A stretch of DNA of 64,000 nucleotides from Perkinsus marinus ATCC 50983 (GCF_000006405.1 NW_003215453.1:156631-220630); one strand, 5' to 3'; positions 1 to 11,258 are shown, counted from the first letter of the stretch. The notes: generated by a model from the letters alone, not told the origin. Made by a program: numbers and translations.

Positions 1-149
1 ATTTTTCACTAGTGTTTTTCACATCACGGGTGAAACTCTATTGATAATACATCAATAAGTATTAAAATTGATATCATTGCATATCATCACGAATATCGCG
101 TTTTTCACCGAGTTTTACGCCACTCCACGTAAAATGGGTGAAACTCCAT
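1..149. repeat. F1 element remnants, two opposed pieces
   Basis: Positions 1-40 are the right end of an F1 inverted-repeat element (CACTAGTGTTTTTC then GGGTGAAACTC). Positions 79-149 are a reverse-oriented piece with TATCGCGTTTTTCACCGAG and the end GGGTGAAACTCCA. About 38 nt of AT-rich sequence lies between them. See the 24057-24190 entry for the family description. Confidence 0.7.
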
Positions 150-471
150 TATATCAATACATGATGTCAATTTTTCTATGCATATCAAGTAAGTATGCTG
201 TGAATCGTCACGTGTTGAATCCTATTATCCGGATATTTCAATTTGGATTTCTGCGGAATTGTTTGATTTCGTTACGATGAACAGTTTGTGGATGGTCAAA
301 TGAACACAGAGCAACTGAGCGGGATGGGTTAACACTACGTATGTTATGCATATTCCTTATAAAACTCGTCTTAGTAGTGTATGGTGTAGCAACACATCTA
401 TAGTGGGTGAGCGCAAAATAGAAGTCGTCAGTATTCCACTATCCTGGAACATCTAATTGTTGATGGATTAG

Positions 472-2104
472 GACGGACATGGACAGTTTCTCAGCAAAAT
501 CGAAGATTTGAAAGCTCGTATTGCGAATACAACCGCGATGGGGTTGCCAGCTGATCTGTTGGAATTGAAACAACTGGAGAAAACTAAAGCAGCATACAGG
601 TCGATCGTTAGGCCAGCGAGTAAGTCTTCAAGTGTGGACATATGATGCATAATCAGCTACATGTATTGATGACGATGAGAAAATTCCCGCATGCTTTCAC
701 TTGAAATTGTGTGTGAAATTTCGAATTGCAGCTTTTTGATCTCAGCTGAGGATAGCAAGCATATATTCCAAGCAATATTTTGCGTCTTATTGGTGATGAT
801 TAGGTGCAAATGAGAGGGCGATCCAGATCACTGTTATGCAGAAGTAAACTGTCGTTGTAGCTTTGGAGGATTGCTGTTGGTTTTGGTTTCGGGTGAAAAA
901 TGTGAATGAATTTTTCCGTTTTTTTCTGTCAGAGAAATGATACCCCGGCCGGTACGATTGTGCGCTGTGGGGTATATGCAATCAATCCGTGTTAAAAAGT
1001 TGAGGGAAATATCAGCGCAATACTTGGAGGATATAAAACAGTTTAAAAGAGACCTCAAGATTTGGAAAGATATCGATGATGCAGTGAGGATGATAAGTCC
1101 AACTCAAGGTGAGGCTTTGTTAAGGTTTACCTGAGGTCCGCTTATGGACTTCCCCGTGATTGACGAAGTTTTCTGACTATAGTTGTGAAAGCCATATTGC
1201 TTATTATGTTTTTGAACTCTCCATTTGTTGTTGTTCTTGTTGTTGTTGATGCTGATGATGATGATGATTATTATTATGATTATGATGAATAGGTTAATAC
1301 GTTTGAGTCTCGAAGTTTGAGGTTGCGCCAGGATTCGAATTCTGCACGCATGCACAAGATATCTCTGATGTGCGATTTGAATGCATGCTGAGATACACAC
1401 ATTCCGAGGCCGCCGTGTCCGTCCGTTCCTCGAACCATCGCTACTGTGCCGGATAGCGTTATAGAGGAAGTGATAAGACGACTTCATGATGAGGTGGGTT
1501 TAATAAAGGGAACTTATGGTGGAGGTGGCGAGTGACAGGTTGGGGGAGGGGATCCTGAAGGAGAATCGAAGAGACAGAAGCTGATGGTTGATTTTCAGGA
1601 TAGTTCGACGAGGTGCGGTATGTTATTGATTGGTTTTTCTGTCCTGACTGTGAAGTATCTGTTTAATTGCAGGATCTGTAGAGTCTACAGTGTAGACTAT
1701 AGATTGTGGTAGTGTGATAAGTTCGTATTGTTATAGTGATAACATTGAAGTTTCACCCATTTTACGTGAAGTAGGGCAATACTCTGTGAGGAAACCCGAT
1801 GTTCGCTGTGGGATATGTTTTTCATTAGTGTTTTCCATATCACGGGTAAATCTCTATTATAATATTGATAGGGATGTGACGTACTTCGAGTAAGCCTGTT
1901 GTTGATCTTGTTCAGGGGTGGTGACTCGCTTTGGGAGGAAGCACGACAGAGCCCTTCAGGCCGATTCTATGGACTGCATCCAAAGCTCGACAAGTGAGAC
2001 CAGACGAACTAAGTGAACTTGTTATGGATTTGAAAGAGAGTCGTCTGCATACACGCTTTACGGGAGATCTTCTCCTGTCGGAACTGTTCATCAGCATATT
2101 CTAA
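472..2104 (+). CDS. Unidentified spliced gene (coiled-coil-like), 5' end unresolved
   Basis: Not recognised. Open segments with splice-like borders are 472-619 (after TTAG, before GTAAGT), 933-1108 (after TTTTTCTGTCAG, before GTGAGG), a piece near 1425-1490 ending before GTGGGT, and a last open run ending in TAA at 2102-2104. The first two are rich in Lys/Glu/Leu and look helical (for example KIEDLKARIA and KKLREISAQYLEDIKQFKRD). The intron 620-803 contains a degraded F2 element. Joining phases between the second and later pieces could not all be reconciled, so exon order beyond 1108 is tentative. No start codon was chosen. No other homology is evident by eye. Confidence 0.35.
1747..1857 (+). 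repeat. F1 inverted-repeat element, diverged copy
   Basis: Begins GAAGTTTCACCCATTTTACG and ends near GGGTAAATCTC. It keeps the internal TTTTCATTAGTG / CATATCACGGG segment but carries several substitutions, so it is an older copy. Confidence 0.65.
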
Positions 2105-4068
2105 TCACTGTCCCGGTTTTTCCTCAACTGAGAATTATTTTATTCCGCGCTATTGTATTCTCGAGCAGAACGATTATATCGATAGTGGAGGAGGCGATTG
2201 GTGGGTCGAAAAATGCCGATTGGATTGTTGTTGATGATGAAGCTTTGGGGTCACATGATTCAACCTGATCTTCCAGGATGTCATCTCTTTGTGCCGCGTT
2301 TATTGTGTCAATCTGTATGAACTTGTTTCTTTAGAGTTATCATAGCTATAGTGTTATAAAAGCTTTATTATTTCATGTTATAAGAGTAATGTGGACATTG
2401 AGTATAATTATACCAATGAGAATCTGATTATTATCATCAGACTTTGATGATAACCTTAGAAAACAATCATAATCATTATGTTAGATTCTGTTCTCTGTAT
2501 GGGAAGATATGAAATAAGAATAGACTATCAGTTAGTTCACAAAGTATCCCCAGTTCGGCATTTTTAGCTGATATTATGTATTTCATGGCGACTGAATTCG
2601 ACATTGTTAAAGATCAGACTGTTGAACAGAAGTCGACGACAGGTGATGAAGTGGATCTGAACATGTAAGGGCAGAGACGTGGGTTTCATGTGCATTTTTA
2701 TGTTTAATACGCACACTAAAATCCATACGTGATTTATGGTAGAACTTGAAGGCGCGTATAAAATTTACGATTAACTTCCCCAATTTGCCTCATGATCTGG
2801 GTAGTGTCATCAACACCCGTAGTTGACATAAGTGACATAATCTGTATTAAATAAGGTTGATGGAAATTGAATGCGCGCGTGATTCGTATATCAGTAGAAT
2901 ACATACGACGCCAGGCTGCGATAGTCGTTGTACTCCGACTCGCAGTGACAGTCATTCAACACTCACCGAGTGTCACTCAGTGACTGGCTCAGTCGGGCTG
3001 GGTTAATGAGCGATTCACTGTAGCATCGGATGTTATTGGTGATATTTTGTTTCTCCCTTCATCACGTATGAGACACGACAGAAAGTTTAGACCCGATTTT
3101 GGTGTGAACTCGGCACGAGCGAGTGACTTACGTGGACGGGAAAATTTTCAAGAGATGCTGGTCACACCACCCTGGTCCCATCGTCGGCCAACAAGCTTAT
3201 ATGACCGACCTCAATGAGATCATCTTAGCTCTGACTTGTTCTCGTTCAAGCTCTGTACCAAAATTACTAGTTTTGGATTTGTGAAGATGATTTCATTACC
3301 GACTACTCAATCACTTTGAGAGCCGGGCAATGGGATGCGTTCAAGATATCAGCACTTACTGCTCGACTGCTCTGATGCTGTGCCAACCTACTGAGCCGCT
3401 GCCCTTGGTGGGTGCAAGCGCTCGAATGATTGTCCTGTAACCAGTCCAAGTTTTTGCTATATATTCGAGGAGGAGGTTTCGAATGGCGCCGTCAATTCCG
3501 CATCTGACCGTCCTCATATTGGACCACGGTCTCACGAGCAGTCGTTCGAGTGCGTTGGATTGTATTCAAGCCGAGCTAGTCTTCTCGCAGGACCATATTT
3601 ACGTTGCCGCTTCGAGGGTCGGCGATCCTGGAGACATGTGATTGGTGATCAACCAAAACTGCCTATGAATGTCACTTCTATCGTATGGCACAGGGTTTCA
3701 CTCTAATGAGCTACTAGCTTAGAGCTACAGCATCCCATGTCGCTCAGCATCTGAGATAAACAGATATGTTCAATTTGTATTGTTCTCTTCAAGTCGTTAT
3801 GCTCTCATGCGCACGTTATGGATGAGAAGATTACCTGTAGTCATCTGACTCAAGAAGATATCTAACTAATTTTGTGAGAACCAACATGATTGATGAGAAC
3901 ATCATGCCACTTTACTGATCGCACATCAGCAGGAGGCTGTTATTGAAGCCCTGGGGAGGGGCTGAGGAGCAGCCGTGGTCTTCACGACCTAGTACGCCAT
4001 ACGCCATTCACAATTCTGATCAGCTGAGTTGCATTCCATCCACGCACGATTTGAAGTAACGTGTTGAG
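2105..4068. other. No resolved gene; scattered short open segments
   Basis: About 2 kb with no exon chain I can support. An open segment at 2585-2668 (MATEFDIVKDQ...VDLNM then TAA) could be a terminal exon, and another at 3068-3214 begins MRHDRKFRPDFG. A further open run of about 58 codons ends at TAA near 3711. Around 2957-2990 there are short palindromes (ACACTCACCGAGTGT; GTCACTCAGTGAC) resembling the cluster at 4512-4640. The local base composition is more GC-rich than the repeat-rich parts of the window. Confidence 0.4.
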
Positions 4069-4530
4069 TTGAAATCATGGTCTGGCGTGAAAGTTAGATG
4101 CATTGGATCATTTATCATTCTGTATCTCTTGTACTTTCAAAGTGCATTGGATCACATTCTGGTTGACCAACACCTTCGGATCCATATAACTTTTCTAGAA
4201 CAAAAGTGGTCTCGAATTTCTCATCGAGTATCATATGACAGACCAGAAGGTAAGCTGGTCGGTGGTGTCATCGACGTGGTGTTCACTTCTGGTACGCTCT
4301 AGTTGCTAAGCTCATCGAATCACTATTCAGGTCGATGTGTTCCAGCTCCCGCTCAAGCCTTTGCTATGCCGCCAAGACTCGACGACCATTTTAGATCACC
4401 AACGTTTTCCAAATGGCAGGTTGTCGGCATTCGAGAGGAACCCTACCCCCACATGATTAGGATAAAATGGAGCAACTCATCCAAAGTCTCGCGAGGCACC
4501 ATGACTGAGGTCGTTTGTGACTCACTGTGA
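4069..4530 (+). CDS. Possible two-exon open frame, function unknown
   Basis: A frame running to 4293 and a frame from 4332 to TGA at 4528-4530 join in phase if the 38-nt segment 4294-4331 (GTACGC...TTCAG) is removed as an intron, giving ...IDVVFTSG / RCVPAPAQAF.... The resulting product is about 140 residues with a hydrophobic run near its start (SFIILYLLYF). I do not recognise a domain. The stop codon sits inside a perfect 14-bp palindrome (see 4512-4610), which is unusual for a coding end and lowers confidence. It may instead be part of a larger gene beginning upstream. Confidence 0.3.
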
Positions 4531-4610
4531 GTCACAAACGTGGGAATTTGCTAATAGCAACTTCCCTTTTTTCCTTTGGTCCCTGTTGAGTCACTCACAT
4601 GTCATGTGAG
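4512..4610. other. Cluster of perfect palindromes built on GTGACTCA/TGAGTCAC
   Basis: 4512-4540 is CGTTTGTGACTCAC, one base, then its exact reverse complement. About 4592-4610 holds ACTCACATG, one base, CATGTGAGT. A third small stem (CTCACAAACTGTGAG) follows just downstream. All share the GTGACTCA/TGAGTCAC core. They could form hairpins in RNA or be paired binding sites; function is not known. Confidence 0.6.
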
Positions 4611-4619
4611 TCAATCTCA

Positions 4620-5770
4620 CAAACTGTGAGACTGACGGAGATGACCGTGGTGGGACAGTCGAATTCTGATTGACCTATGGCATCGCCTTGTATCGGGCGA
4701 GGACAATTACTCGGATGTTAACTGTGTAGAAGTAGTACATAGAAGTGATTGATTCGAGGTTCGTCGACGATGAATGCAAATATCAGTCTTCATCTCAATA
4801 GATTATTTGCTTCGTCTCGTTGGTTTCCCGAGAGGCTCCACATCAACTATCTTCGTAGGCACGGCTCGTGTACGTTTCCAGATGGTCGCATTCGGATGGA
4901 GTAGCGTCCGATTGTGTATGTATACGGAGCGCAAAGGGCTGTTGAGTATCCATCCGTGAGGAACTTCCTAAACGTTGAAGTGTAACATCACTGATGGTGT
5001 AGTGTTAGAGTATTCGAAGAGTTGTTCTGCAGCTCGATTCAGGATGAGGAGTTCATTTCGTTCGAGGCATTAGTTGGTCGTCAGAGACAGACCTCATATC
5101 AGATCAGAGAGTTGCAAGCGGTGGAAGATCTGAGAGCTATGAAGCTGCTGATTGTCAAGTACTTGCTCGCGTAGGACTCGGGTTCGAATCCTGGCTGTCT
5201 CTCAAAGCATGGGAATGTGGCGGCCACACTGACAAGACGCTCATATACGTAGTTCATATAGTTACTTTGTAGTTTAGGAAATCTCTATGGTGACTGTTCA
5301 TCAAGTTGAATACACGACTGGGACTTGACGAACTTCGGATGCTCATTGAGGTGTTGGCAATCTTCATATTGTGGAGTCTAAAGTCTGGACGGCGAGCCTT
5401 ATTCGGTCAGCGGAGGGTTGTGCGGAATACCTCTTCTCGCGCAACTTGTTTATATTTCTGATATTCTCAGGGATATTGTAGGTGGCCGCGAAGTGACGAG
5501 TGGTATAGAAGCCTGTCCATGATTGGGTTATAGGTCTCATAGGGAAATGTGAATGATCGTTGCTGTTGCGATTTCGATTACTGATCGACACCGTATTCCT
5601 CGTTGGTACAGTCTGCGTTGGTTGCGCATCAGAAGGAGGTTACAATAATTTTGGGAGTGATTCGGTCATTGTTTTACCGTCTCAGGATGAGTATGGGTTT
5701 AGTGATCCGGTGAAGACGGGGTTGTTAACCTAGCGGATTAGGTGGGATCTGCCAGAGTCGGTTATCACTT
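4620..5770. other. No resolved gene; one probable terminal exon
   Basis: Mostly unassigned. The frame 5571-5733 (LRFRLLIDTVFLVGTVCVG... ending LLT then TAG at 5731-5733) has a hydrophobic stretch and could be a last exon; an open run upstream (about 5350-5480) also contains a hydrophobic FIFLIFSGIL. A T-arm-like sequence, ACTCGGGTTCGAATCCTGG, lies at about 5177-5196 and resembles the tRNA-derived introns elsewhere in the window. Confidence 0.3.
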
Positions 5771-5842
5771 GGCCCTGTGGCGCAACGGTAGCGCATCTGA
5801 CTCCAGATCAGAAGGTTGTCCGTTCGAATCGGGCCGGGGTCA
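5771..5842 (+). tRNA. tRNA-Trp (CCA)
   Basis: A full cloverleaf is readable: acceptor GGCCCTG pairs with CGGGGTC, the D-arm contains GCGCAACGGTAGCGC, the anticodon loop is CTCCAGA with anticodon CCA, and the T-arm is GTCCG-TTCGAAT-CGGGC. The discriminator is A. There is no intron and no encoded CCA tail. It stands alone between repeats, in contrast to the decayed tRNA-like sequences found inside introns. Confidence 0.93.
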
Positions 5843-6756
5843 TTATTTCGCGCATCAATCTGTATTTGCGTTCACCCTTGCAGACATTCCTTCGGTAACC
5901 TATGAACCTCATCGATAACCTTCGATACTTTTATGTGTCCTACAGATCATTACTTCAACTTCACATAAGTATGACTATCAGACATTCAATTCGATAATAA
6001 TCATTGAAAACCCGACCTTACAGTTGAGCGTCTTGGTCGAGGCTTGAGCCACTCGAAGAGATTCTTCTTCCCTGCTGTTGAATGACTCCTTATGCGTTGG
6101 ACCTATATGAAAATTCTGAGGAAATCTTGGGAGGTTTTGATTGGTTTCTGTACACTTTCACGCGAATTCTTGAGTAAACTCATGAGCTCAGCTGAGGAAA
6201 GAGAACATATATTCGAAGTTGCTGTCGAAGTTGGAAATTGTTGTGACGAGGTCGAGCTCGATATCACATAACTGTTTTGCTATTCGATAGATGCTTTCTT
6301 CCTTTATCACTACGCATGCCGTTGACATTAATGGTCTCCTCTCATGTGAAATGAATGCCTTGTGTTCTCTCAGCTCCTCATAGAGTAACCGTTGCGCAGA
6401 TTCGTTATCCTATGATTCGATTCATACTACTACTATTTCAGGTAACACGTGCGATATCATTATCGAGGTGAGGCTTCCCTTGTCAGTCCTATTCTTGAGG
6501 AAAGCCGTCAAAATTGACTTAACCCTTGGATGAATTTCGACGTCAAACAACTTAACTCCACCGGCTCGTTGAAATATGTTTTTCACTAGTGTTTTTCATA
6601 TCACGGGTGAAACTCCACTGCATATAACTTTTCATCATGCAGAAATATGCATGTTAGAGTTTGACCTGTGAAAAGGCGGCTGGTGCACGCTAGAATTCAC
6701 CATTAGAACTACGTGATGGTGCAGGTCATTTTTGAGCTTGCTTTATTTTTTTTCAG
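5843..6756. other. Repeat-rich spacer
   Basis: No gene seen. 6107-6218 is a diverged F2 copy (GAAAATTCTGAGGAAATC..., GAGCTCAGCTGAGGAAAG, ACATATATTCG). 6570-6618 is the right half of an F1 element ending GGGTGAAACTCCA. Confidence 0.55.
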
Positions 6757-8457
6757 TCCGGACGATATTACTTCTGGAATTATGAGGAGTGTTGTCTCCT
6801 CCTCGTCACCATCATCTGAGGACGTTAGCAGTGCGACTTTAGCCCAACTCGAAGCTAGAAGAGTGAATGAATTAATTAAAACTACTGAGGTTGGTGGTCA
6901 TTTACTCACTGACATCAGTTGTATTCAGTCAACTGAAGATATGCCGCAAGAATCTGTGAGCTCATTTTCGGTGGACGCTAAACATGATGTGAGTTCCCAG
7001 GAAGTGTTTTGGAAATATTGTGATTTCACTTCGATATTGCAGTTTAAAATTTGAGAGAAATTTGTTCCGTACATTCCGTTGTATTTGAGAGCGTTTCCCA
7101 GTGTTGGGGGGATGTGTTCGCTTTCTTCAGCTCAGCTCAAGCGTTTCCAAAGCTAATTATATGGGTTCACATAAAGATTCGGGTAGAATTTAAAAAAATT
7201 TCTCGAAATTTCGTCCGATTTTCCGTATTCACCCGTTTCACGTGGAGTGGCGTAAAACTCGGTGAAAAACGTGATATGTAGTAGTCGTGAAATATGTTTA
7301 TACTAGTGTTTTCCATATCACTAGGGCTGCCCGTGAAACTACAGTGTCACAGTTTCATCGTGTTGCGGCTACTTAATATTGCATTACTTGTGATAATGTG
7401 ATGTTCGGTCGTCGCAGATTGATGCAAGGGAAAGCAAAATGGTGGAATCCTTCCGCCGATTTGAAAAAGATGCTGAGAAAACAATAGAAGCGATCCTGTC
7501 ACTTGAGCCGACTGAAACCCCTGCTGTTGTTGAGGAAGAGAAGAGCAGTAGCAGCAGCAATTCTGTTGGGGACTTACCTCAGGTGAGCTCCTGTTATTGA
7601 TCGTATATGGTGTGAACCAAACCGTTATGTAAAGTAGTGTTTTCAACAACGCCTTCAATTTTTGAGTGATATCAAAATGATAACAATGCGAATCGGTTGA
7701 CACCAACTTTAGCGTTCTGTAATCTTGAATTGAAGAAAACCATCTCCAAAATCTAGATATGCATAACTGCTTGCTTCTACTCGGCGTGGGTATACCGCGA
7801 AAATTGAATGAGAAAATTTTCAAGTAATTATGGCAAGATAAATAAGTTATTTTCGGAAATTTTTTTGTGAAAACTGTGAGAAGAGTTGATAATGGTGAAT
7901 ATTATGAAACGAATTACAGCGTTGATAAAGTGATCTAGTGTGGAAAATATGCACATGGTCAACTACATGTGTTGGTGATAATATGGAAATTCTGAGGAAA
8001 TTTTGGGGAATAATTACTGGTTTCTGTACATTTCTACCGTAGTTCTATAACTATTGAGAAACCCCATGAGCTCAGCTGAGGAAAGCGAATATATGCTCTT
8101 CCAACACTGAAGAATCATGGTCGTTGAAATGTTCATTAAAAGCTTAAGCGATATCAAATTGTTGATTTTTTGAGGTCCAAGAGGAAAGCTCGAAAAAAGG
8201 GCGTCGGCCCAGTAGACGGTATATAACCTTTCTGCGGACACTTAATGATCATGATGATGAGATTGAGGAACGCAATGAGAAGGGCAGTCTTGTTACGGTG
8301 AGTGCCTTTGCTGTGCAAGAACGGAGGAAGCGTATTAGAGCAATATGATCATGTTTAGAGAGTTTATATGCAAGGTTTCAGGTTGATATGTGTAGTAGTT
8401 AGGCAGTTGTGACTGCCAAACGAAATTGGGTCTTTAGATTGCGCCTAGTGTAGCTTG

Positions 8458-8494
<37 letters not shown>

Positions 8495-8763
8495 ATTGTT
8501 GGTTTGGAGTCCGATGCCCATGCACAGTAGCTTGTGTGTTAATTTCGGATGTATCAAGATTAATTCGTCTCAATAACATCAAAAGTCGTTGAAGATTTCC
8601 AACAGCTTCTCGAGCTTATCGAAATATTGTTTTTCCTGTTTTGATTCAGCGTCAGGAGCTGTACACCGTAGCTCTGTCGACTCTGGTCGTGATGTTCCTC
8701 ATGTCCATCGGAGTTGTATATTTCGTGCAATCAGAAGGGGAGAAAATGAATACTCAATTGTAG
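6757..8763 (+). CDS. Tail-anchored single-pass membrane protein, unidentified
   Basis: Four in-phase segments can be joined: 6757-6988, 7418-7582, 8262-8297 and 8650-8763, ending at TAG 8761-8763. The N-terminal part is Ser-rich and polar (SSSSPSSEDV), the second exon is a charged helix (ESFRRFEKDAEKTIEAIL) followed by a Glu/Ser run, and the last exon holds one membrane helix (VALSTLVVMFLMSIGVVYFV) followed by only about 13 residues. That topology, a cytosolic domain plus C-terminal anchor, is typical of SNARE-like or ER/Golgi tail-anchored proteins, but I see no diagnostic SNARE heptads, so no name is given. The first exon is not the true start: it begins in phase 2 after TTTTTTTTCAG. Intron 6989-7417 holds an F1 copy and intron 7583-8261 an F2 copy. 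The acceptor at 8261 lacks a good pyrimidine tract and is the weakest junction. Confidence 0.55.
7229..7342 (+). repeat. F1 element inside an intron
   Basis: TCACCCGTTTCACGTGGAGTGG through CTAGGGCTGCCCGTGAAACTA. It lies wholly in the intron 6989-7417, sense to the host gene. Confidence 0.8.
7936..8109 (+). repeat. F2 element, near full length, inside an intron
   Basis: Runs from AGTGTGGAAAATATGCACAT to CTCTTCCAACACT, so the two ends are imperfect inverted repeats of AGTGT(T)GGAAnATAT. The middle contains GAAATTCTGAGGAAATTTTG, GGTTTCTGTACA and the palindrome-bearing GAGCTCAGCTGAGGAAAGCG. I use it as the reference copy for F2. It sits in the intron 7583-8261. Confidence 0.8.
8458..8500. repeat. 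(TTG)n microsatellite
   Basis: About fourteen consecutive TTG triplets with one TTA interruption near the end, located in an intron of the tail-anchored protein gene. Confidence 0.9.
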
Positions 8764-9304
8764 GCCACCCAAACACACCCTATGTTGTTGTATAAGTCTA
8801 CCACAGATATGATGCATTTGCTTGCCATAATGCTTCATTGGAAAGAGCATGTGACTATAGCGCAACGCTGATGCAGAACCCGGGTTATCATCCCGTGTAT
8901 GCGACAACAGGCGGGGCTGCTCGACCGAGCTCAGGTGCATATTACAGACTATATTAGTCATTATTGATGCCGTTTAAATAAGCGCTCGCCCATGTGATCG
9001 ATATCATTATTTTGTTTTCTATCTGATGGTACATTTGGTGGCATTTGGTATTGCATCGATTTTGTTTGAAGTGGATTATACAGCCACTATGATAGTGCTC
9101 ATGTTTTCACTACATATCTTTTTTCAGCTAGCTGAGTTGTGTTATCAGTTGTGGTTGCCTGCTATGTGTACATTTTACCCGAGGAAAAACGTCGTCTTTT
9201 TGCATGCTCAACATCGTCTGGTGAGCTCGCGCGAAATGATGAAAGAATCGTGTGGGGAGGCGCCTTGTATCGAGTAGAAACGACACGAATGGAATCTGTA
9301 AAAC
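8764..9304. other. No resolved gene; possible exons
   Basis: An open run at about 8792-8949 (YDAFACHNASLERACDYSAT...) and another after TTTTTTCAG at 9128 look exon-like, but phases and start could not be fixed. The motif AAGCGCTCGCCCATGTGATC at 8980-8999 belongs to a short dispersed motif discussed in the findings. Confidence 0.3.
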
Positions 9305-9305
9305 T

Positions 9306-9366
9306 GCAGTGGATAGGATGTCACGCTGTGACCGTGACAACCCCGGTTCAAATCCGGGTATCGACT
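9306..9366 (+). pseudogene. 5'-truncated tRNA-His (GTG)
   Basis: Matches the intact tRNA-His (see 37194-37265) from its D-loop onward: AGTGGATAGGATGTCACG, anticodon loop with GTG, then AACCCCGGTTCAAATCC and the acceptor end GGGTATCGAC. The first 13 nt of the tRNA (acceptor 5' strand and start of the D-arm) are replaced by unrelated sequence. An oligo-T follows. Confidence 0.75.
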
Positions 9367-9450
9367 TTTATCTATATAAAAATATACGCTGGAAAAGGTA
9401 TAGCGATGGATAGTCCACATCGACCAACAGCGACTCGTAGATTTTCGAGT

Positions 9451-9480
9451 CGCTATCGTCCAGTGGTTAGGATGCCACTG
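9451..9480 (+). pseudogene. Isolated 5' end of tRNA-His, downstream of the 3' piece
   Basis: GTCGCTATCGTCCAGTGGTT followed by AGGATGCCAC matches the first 30 nt of tRNA-His, then homology stops. It lies 84 bp after the 3' piece at 9306-9366, so the two parts are in permuted order. Flanking GATTTTCGAG and CTACGAAAATC can pair. Confidence 0.6.
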
Positions 9481-9971
9481 AGTGGTCTACGAAAATCAAA
9501 ATCTATTCTTACATTGGTGATAGACTGATCTAACCATAGTCTTGGCGTTGGACTCTACTCTCACACACATATCATGATTGATGTTCAGCCTTACCGGGCT
9601 GAGGTTAGACGCGCTGCTCACACTTCGACTGCATTGAACTTCTCGTTCCCAAACCTTCCGTTTTTGCTCAGGAATGAGCTGGCGAAATCTAGCATGCAAT
9701 TCACTATCATCTCAACTAAGGGACAGTTTCTGTTCACTGCTTCTAGGTTGTGACATCCAATTTCGTTCCCTCATCAACGTTGTTGATCAGAAGGCCTCAC
9801 GATTTGGCACTAAATTAAATGCATTAAACTTGTGGCTGTCCCTTAGTGTTGAGTTGAAATAGTTTGGATCTCCAACGCAACAGTATCGTATACAACATCT
9901 ATCATAACCAGGCATTCAACACAGCTTCAAAACAACTGATATAATTCACGACGAAAAAGCAACTCAAATGG

Positions 9972-11072
9972 TTAAACCGTTGTTTCTCGTCCTTCAACGT
10001 TTTCCGCAATCGGAGGCATCGACGATCTTTTTATTTCTTTAATCATTTTGCCCAGATAATATTTATCTTTCATAATCTCCCGCATCGAAGGTCTCCTCCG
10101 CAATGTATCCCCGTCATACCACGAATACACCGATTTCCTTCTGCGTCGTATCTCTTCTACCGTACTTCGCTTCCTTCTCCTCACGATGTTGTAGTCATCC
10201 CCAACATCGACGTCCCACTCGTGAAGTTTCCCAATGGTTAATTTTTCCTCAAAATGTTCACCATTTTCGCACGAAATCTGCCCGCCCGATGGTGGTAAGA
10301 ACAAATAATTGACAAATTTTCTCCCGGAGGCATCAACAGTATGTAGCGCGGCAAAAACCGAATTACAAACTGGCATATAAAGCAGTCCAGATGGGAAACC
10401 CGCTTCTCGGGTGAAATCCTCTGTCGCTGACATCGACTTGACGAGAGCTGAAGAATCGTCGTTGATAGCCAGACTGATTCTAAATAGATTTTCGCGGCCG
10501 CCTTCATAAACTTGATCGGCATTTATAATCTCGAGGGGCGGCCCGAGCACTGAGAACTCATCTTTACAAAGTTCGTTCACTTCCTCTTTCACCGTTGGAT
10601 CGTTCAGTGCGCCATTTCCTCCCGAAAAGACTTCGCCGTTTTTTCCAAGCTCCGCACTGATTCTACTCTGAGACTGAATTTGAAAGCAATCTCCTTCGTT
10701 TGGAATCGTGGCTCGGTACTCTTCAGTGGTATTTCCTTTTACTCTGAACACGCGTGCTTCGGTAACCCTACTCTCAGTGTTGTCAGATTCCACCAGTAAA
10801 AAGTCCATATTCGCCAGAGTGAAATTCTCCGTAACCGTATTCAGCAACGGGCATTTTTGAGATTTCGATCCGATCAGCGCACCAGCTTCATCGGCTTCAG
10901 CAGGAGTATTAGCAACAGTTTCGCGGTCAGCGGGAATGAAAAAATATTTCACGTCATCACTGAGATAGGCGTACAGGATCTGTCTGCGTCTGAGTTCGCC
11001 TCGTACGTACACAACAGCTGAAGTCAAACATAGGATTTTCATGTAGCGATTGGGCATTGAGAGAAATAGCAA
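9972..11072 (-). CDS. Intronless secreted protein, unidentified
   Basis: One uninterrupted frame of 366 codons. The second or third Met is the likely start: MKILCLTSAVVYVRG reads as a short signal peptide, implying export. The mature part has few cysteines (KCPLL, GDCFQ, LCKDE, PVCNS, ISCEN), is acidic, and ends in a very basic tail (RRRKRSTVEEIRRRRKSV) that resembles furin-like cleavage sites. There are two possible N-glycosylation sites (NFT, NTT). I recognise no domain. It is one of two intronless genes adjacent on the same strand, with the aspartic protease upstream at 12224-13630; the lack of introns contrasts with the intron-dense neighbours and could reflect retroposition or a lineage-specific secreted gene class. 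Confidence 0.75.
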   Translation of the reverse strand: MLFLSMPNRYMKILCLTSAVVYVRGELRRRQILYAYLSDDVKYFFIPADRETVANTPAEADEAGALIGSKSQKCPLLNTVTENFTLANMDFLLVESDNTESRVTEARVFRVKGNTTEEYRATIPNEGDCFQIQSQSRISAELGKNGEVFSGGNGALNDPTVKEEVNELCKDEFSVLGPPLEIINADQVYEGGRENLFRISLAINDDSSALVKSMSATEDFTREAGFPSGLLYMPVCNSVFAALHTVDASGRKFVNYLFLPPSGGQISCENGEHFEEKLTIGKLHEWDVDVGDDYNIVRRRKRSTVEEIRRRRKSVYSWYDGDTLRRRPSMREIMKDKYYLGKMIKEIKRSSMPPIAENVEGRETTV

Positions 11073-11211
11073 CTCCGTAAGAAATCCGATATCGAAAATG
11101 CTCTCGATAAAGCTGGCAAGAATTTGAAGTCAAGTTCTGGAAACCCTTGGAAAGTTCATACTAGCTCAACTGAGGAAAATTTGTAGCCGTCCATTTCCAC
11201 GGAAACGGCGC

Positions 11212-11258
11212 CATCGTGTCGGGCGAGCACGTGTGGTCTCCGCTCGCCCGACACGATG
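11212..11258. other. Perfect 17-bp stem-loop
   Basis: CATCGTGTCGGGCGAGC, a 13-nt loop, then GCTCGCCCGACACGATG. Very GC-rich, just upstream of the secreted-protein gene on the minus strand (140-190 bp before its first Met). Confidence 0.85.

Noticed and set aside
3068-3711. METTL3/14-type methyltransferase, from a PPW motif in an open stretch
   Set aside because: The surrounding residues do not follow the family and no exon chain could be made.
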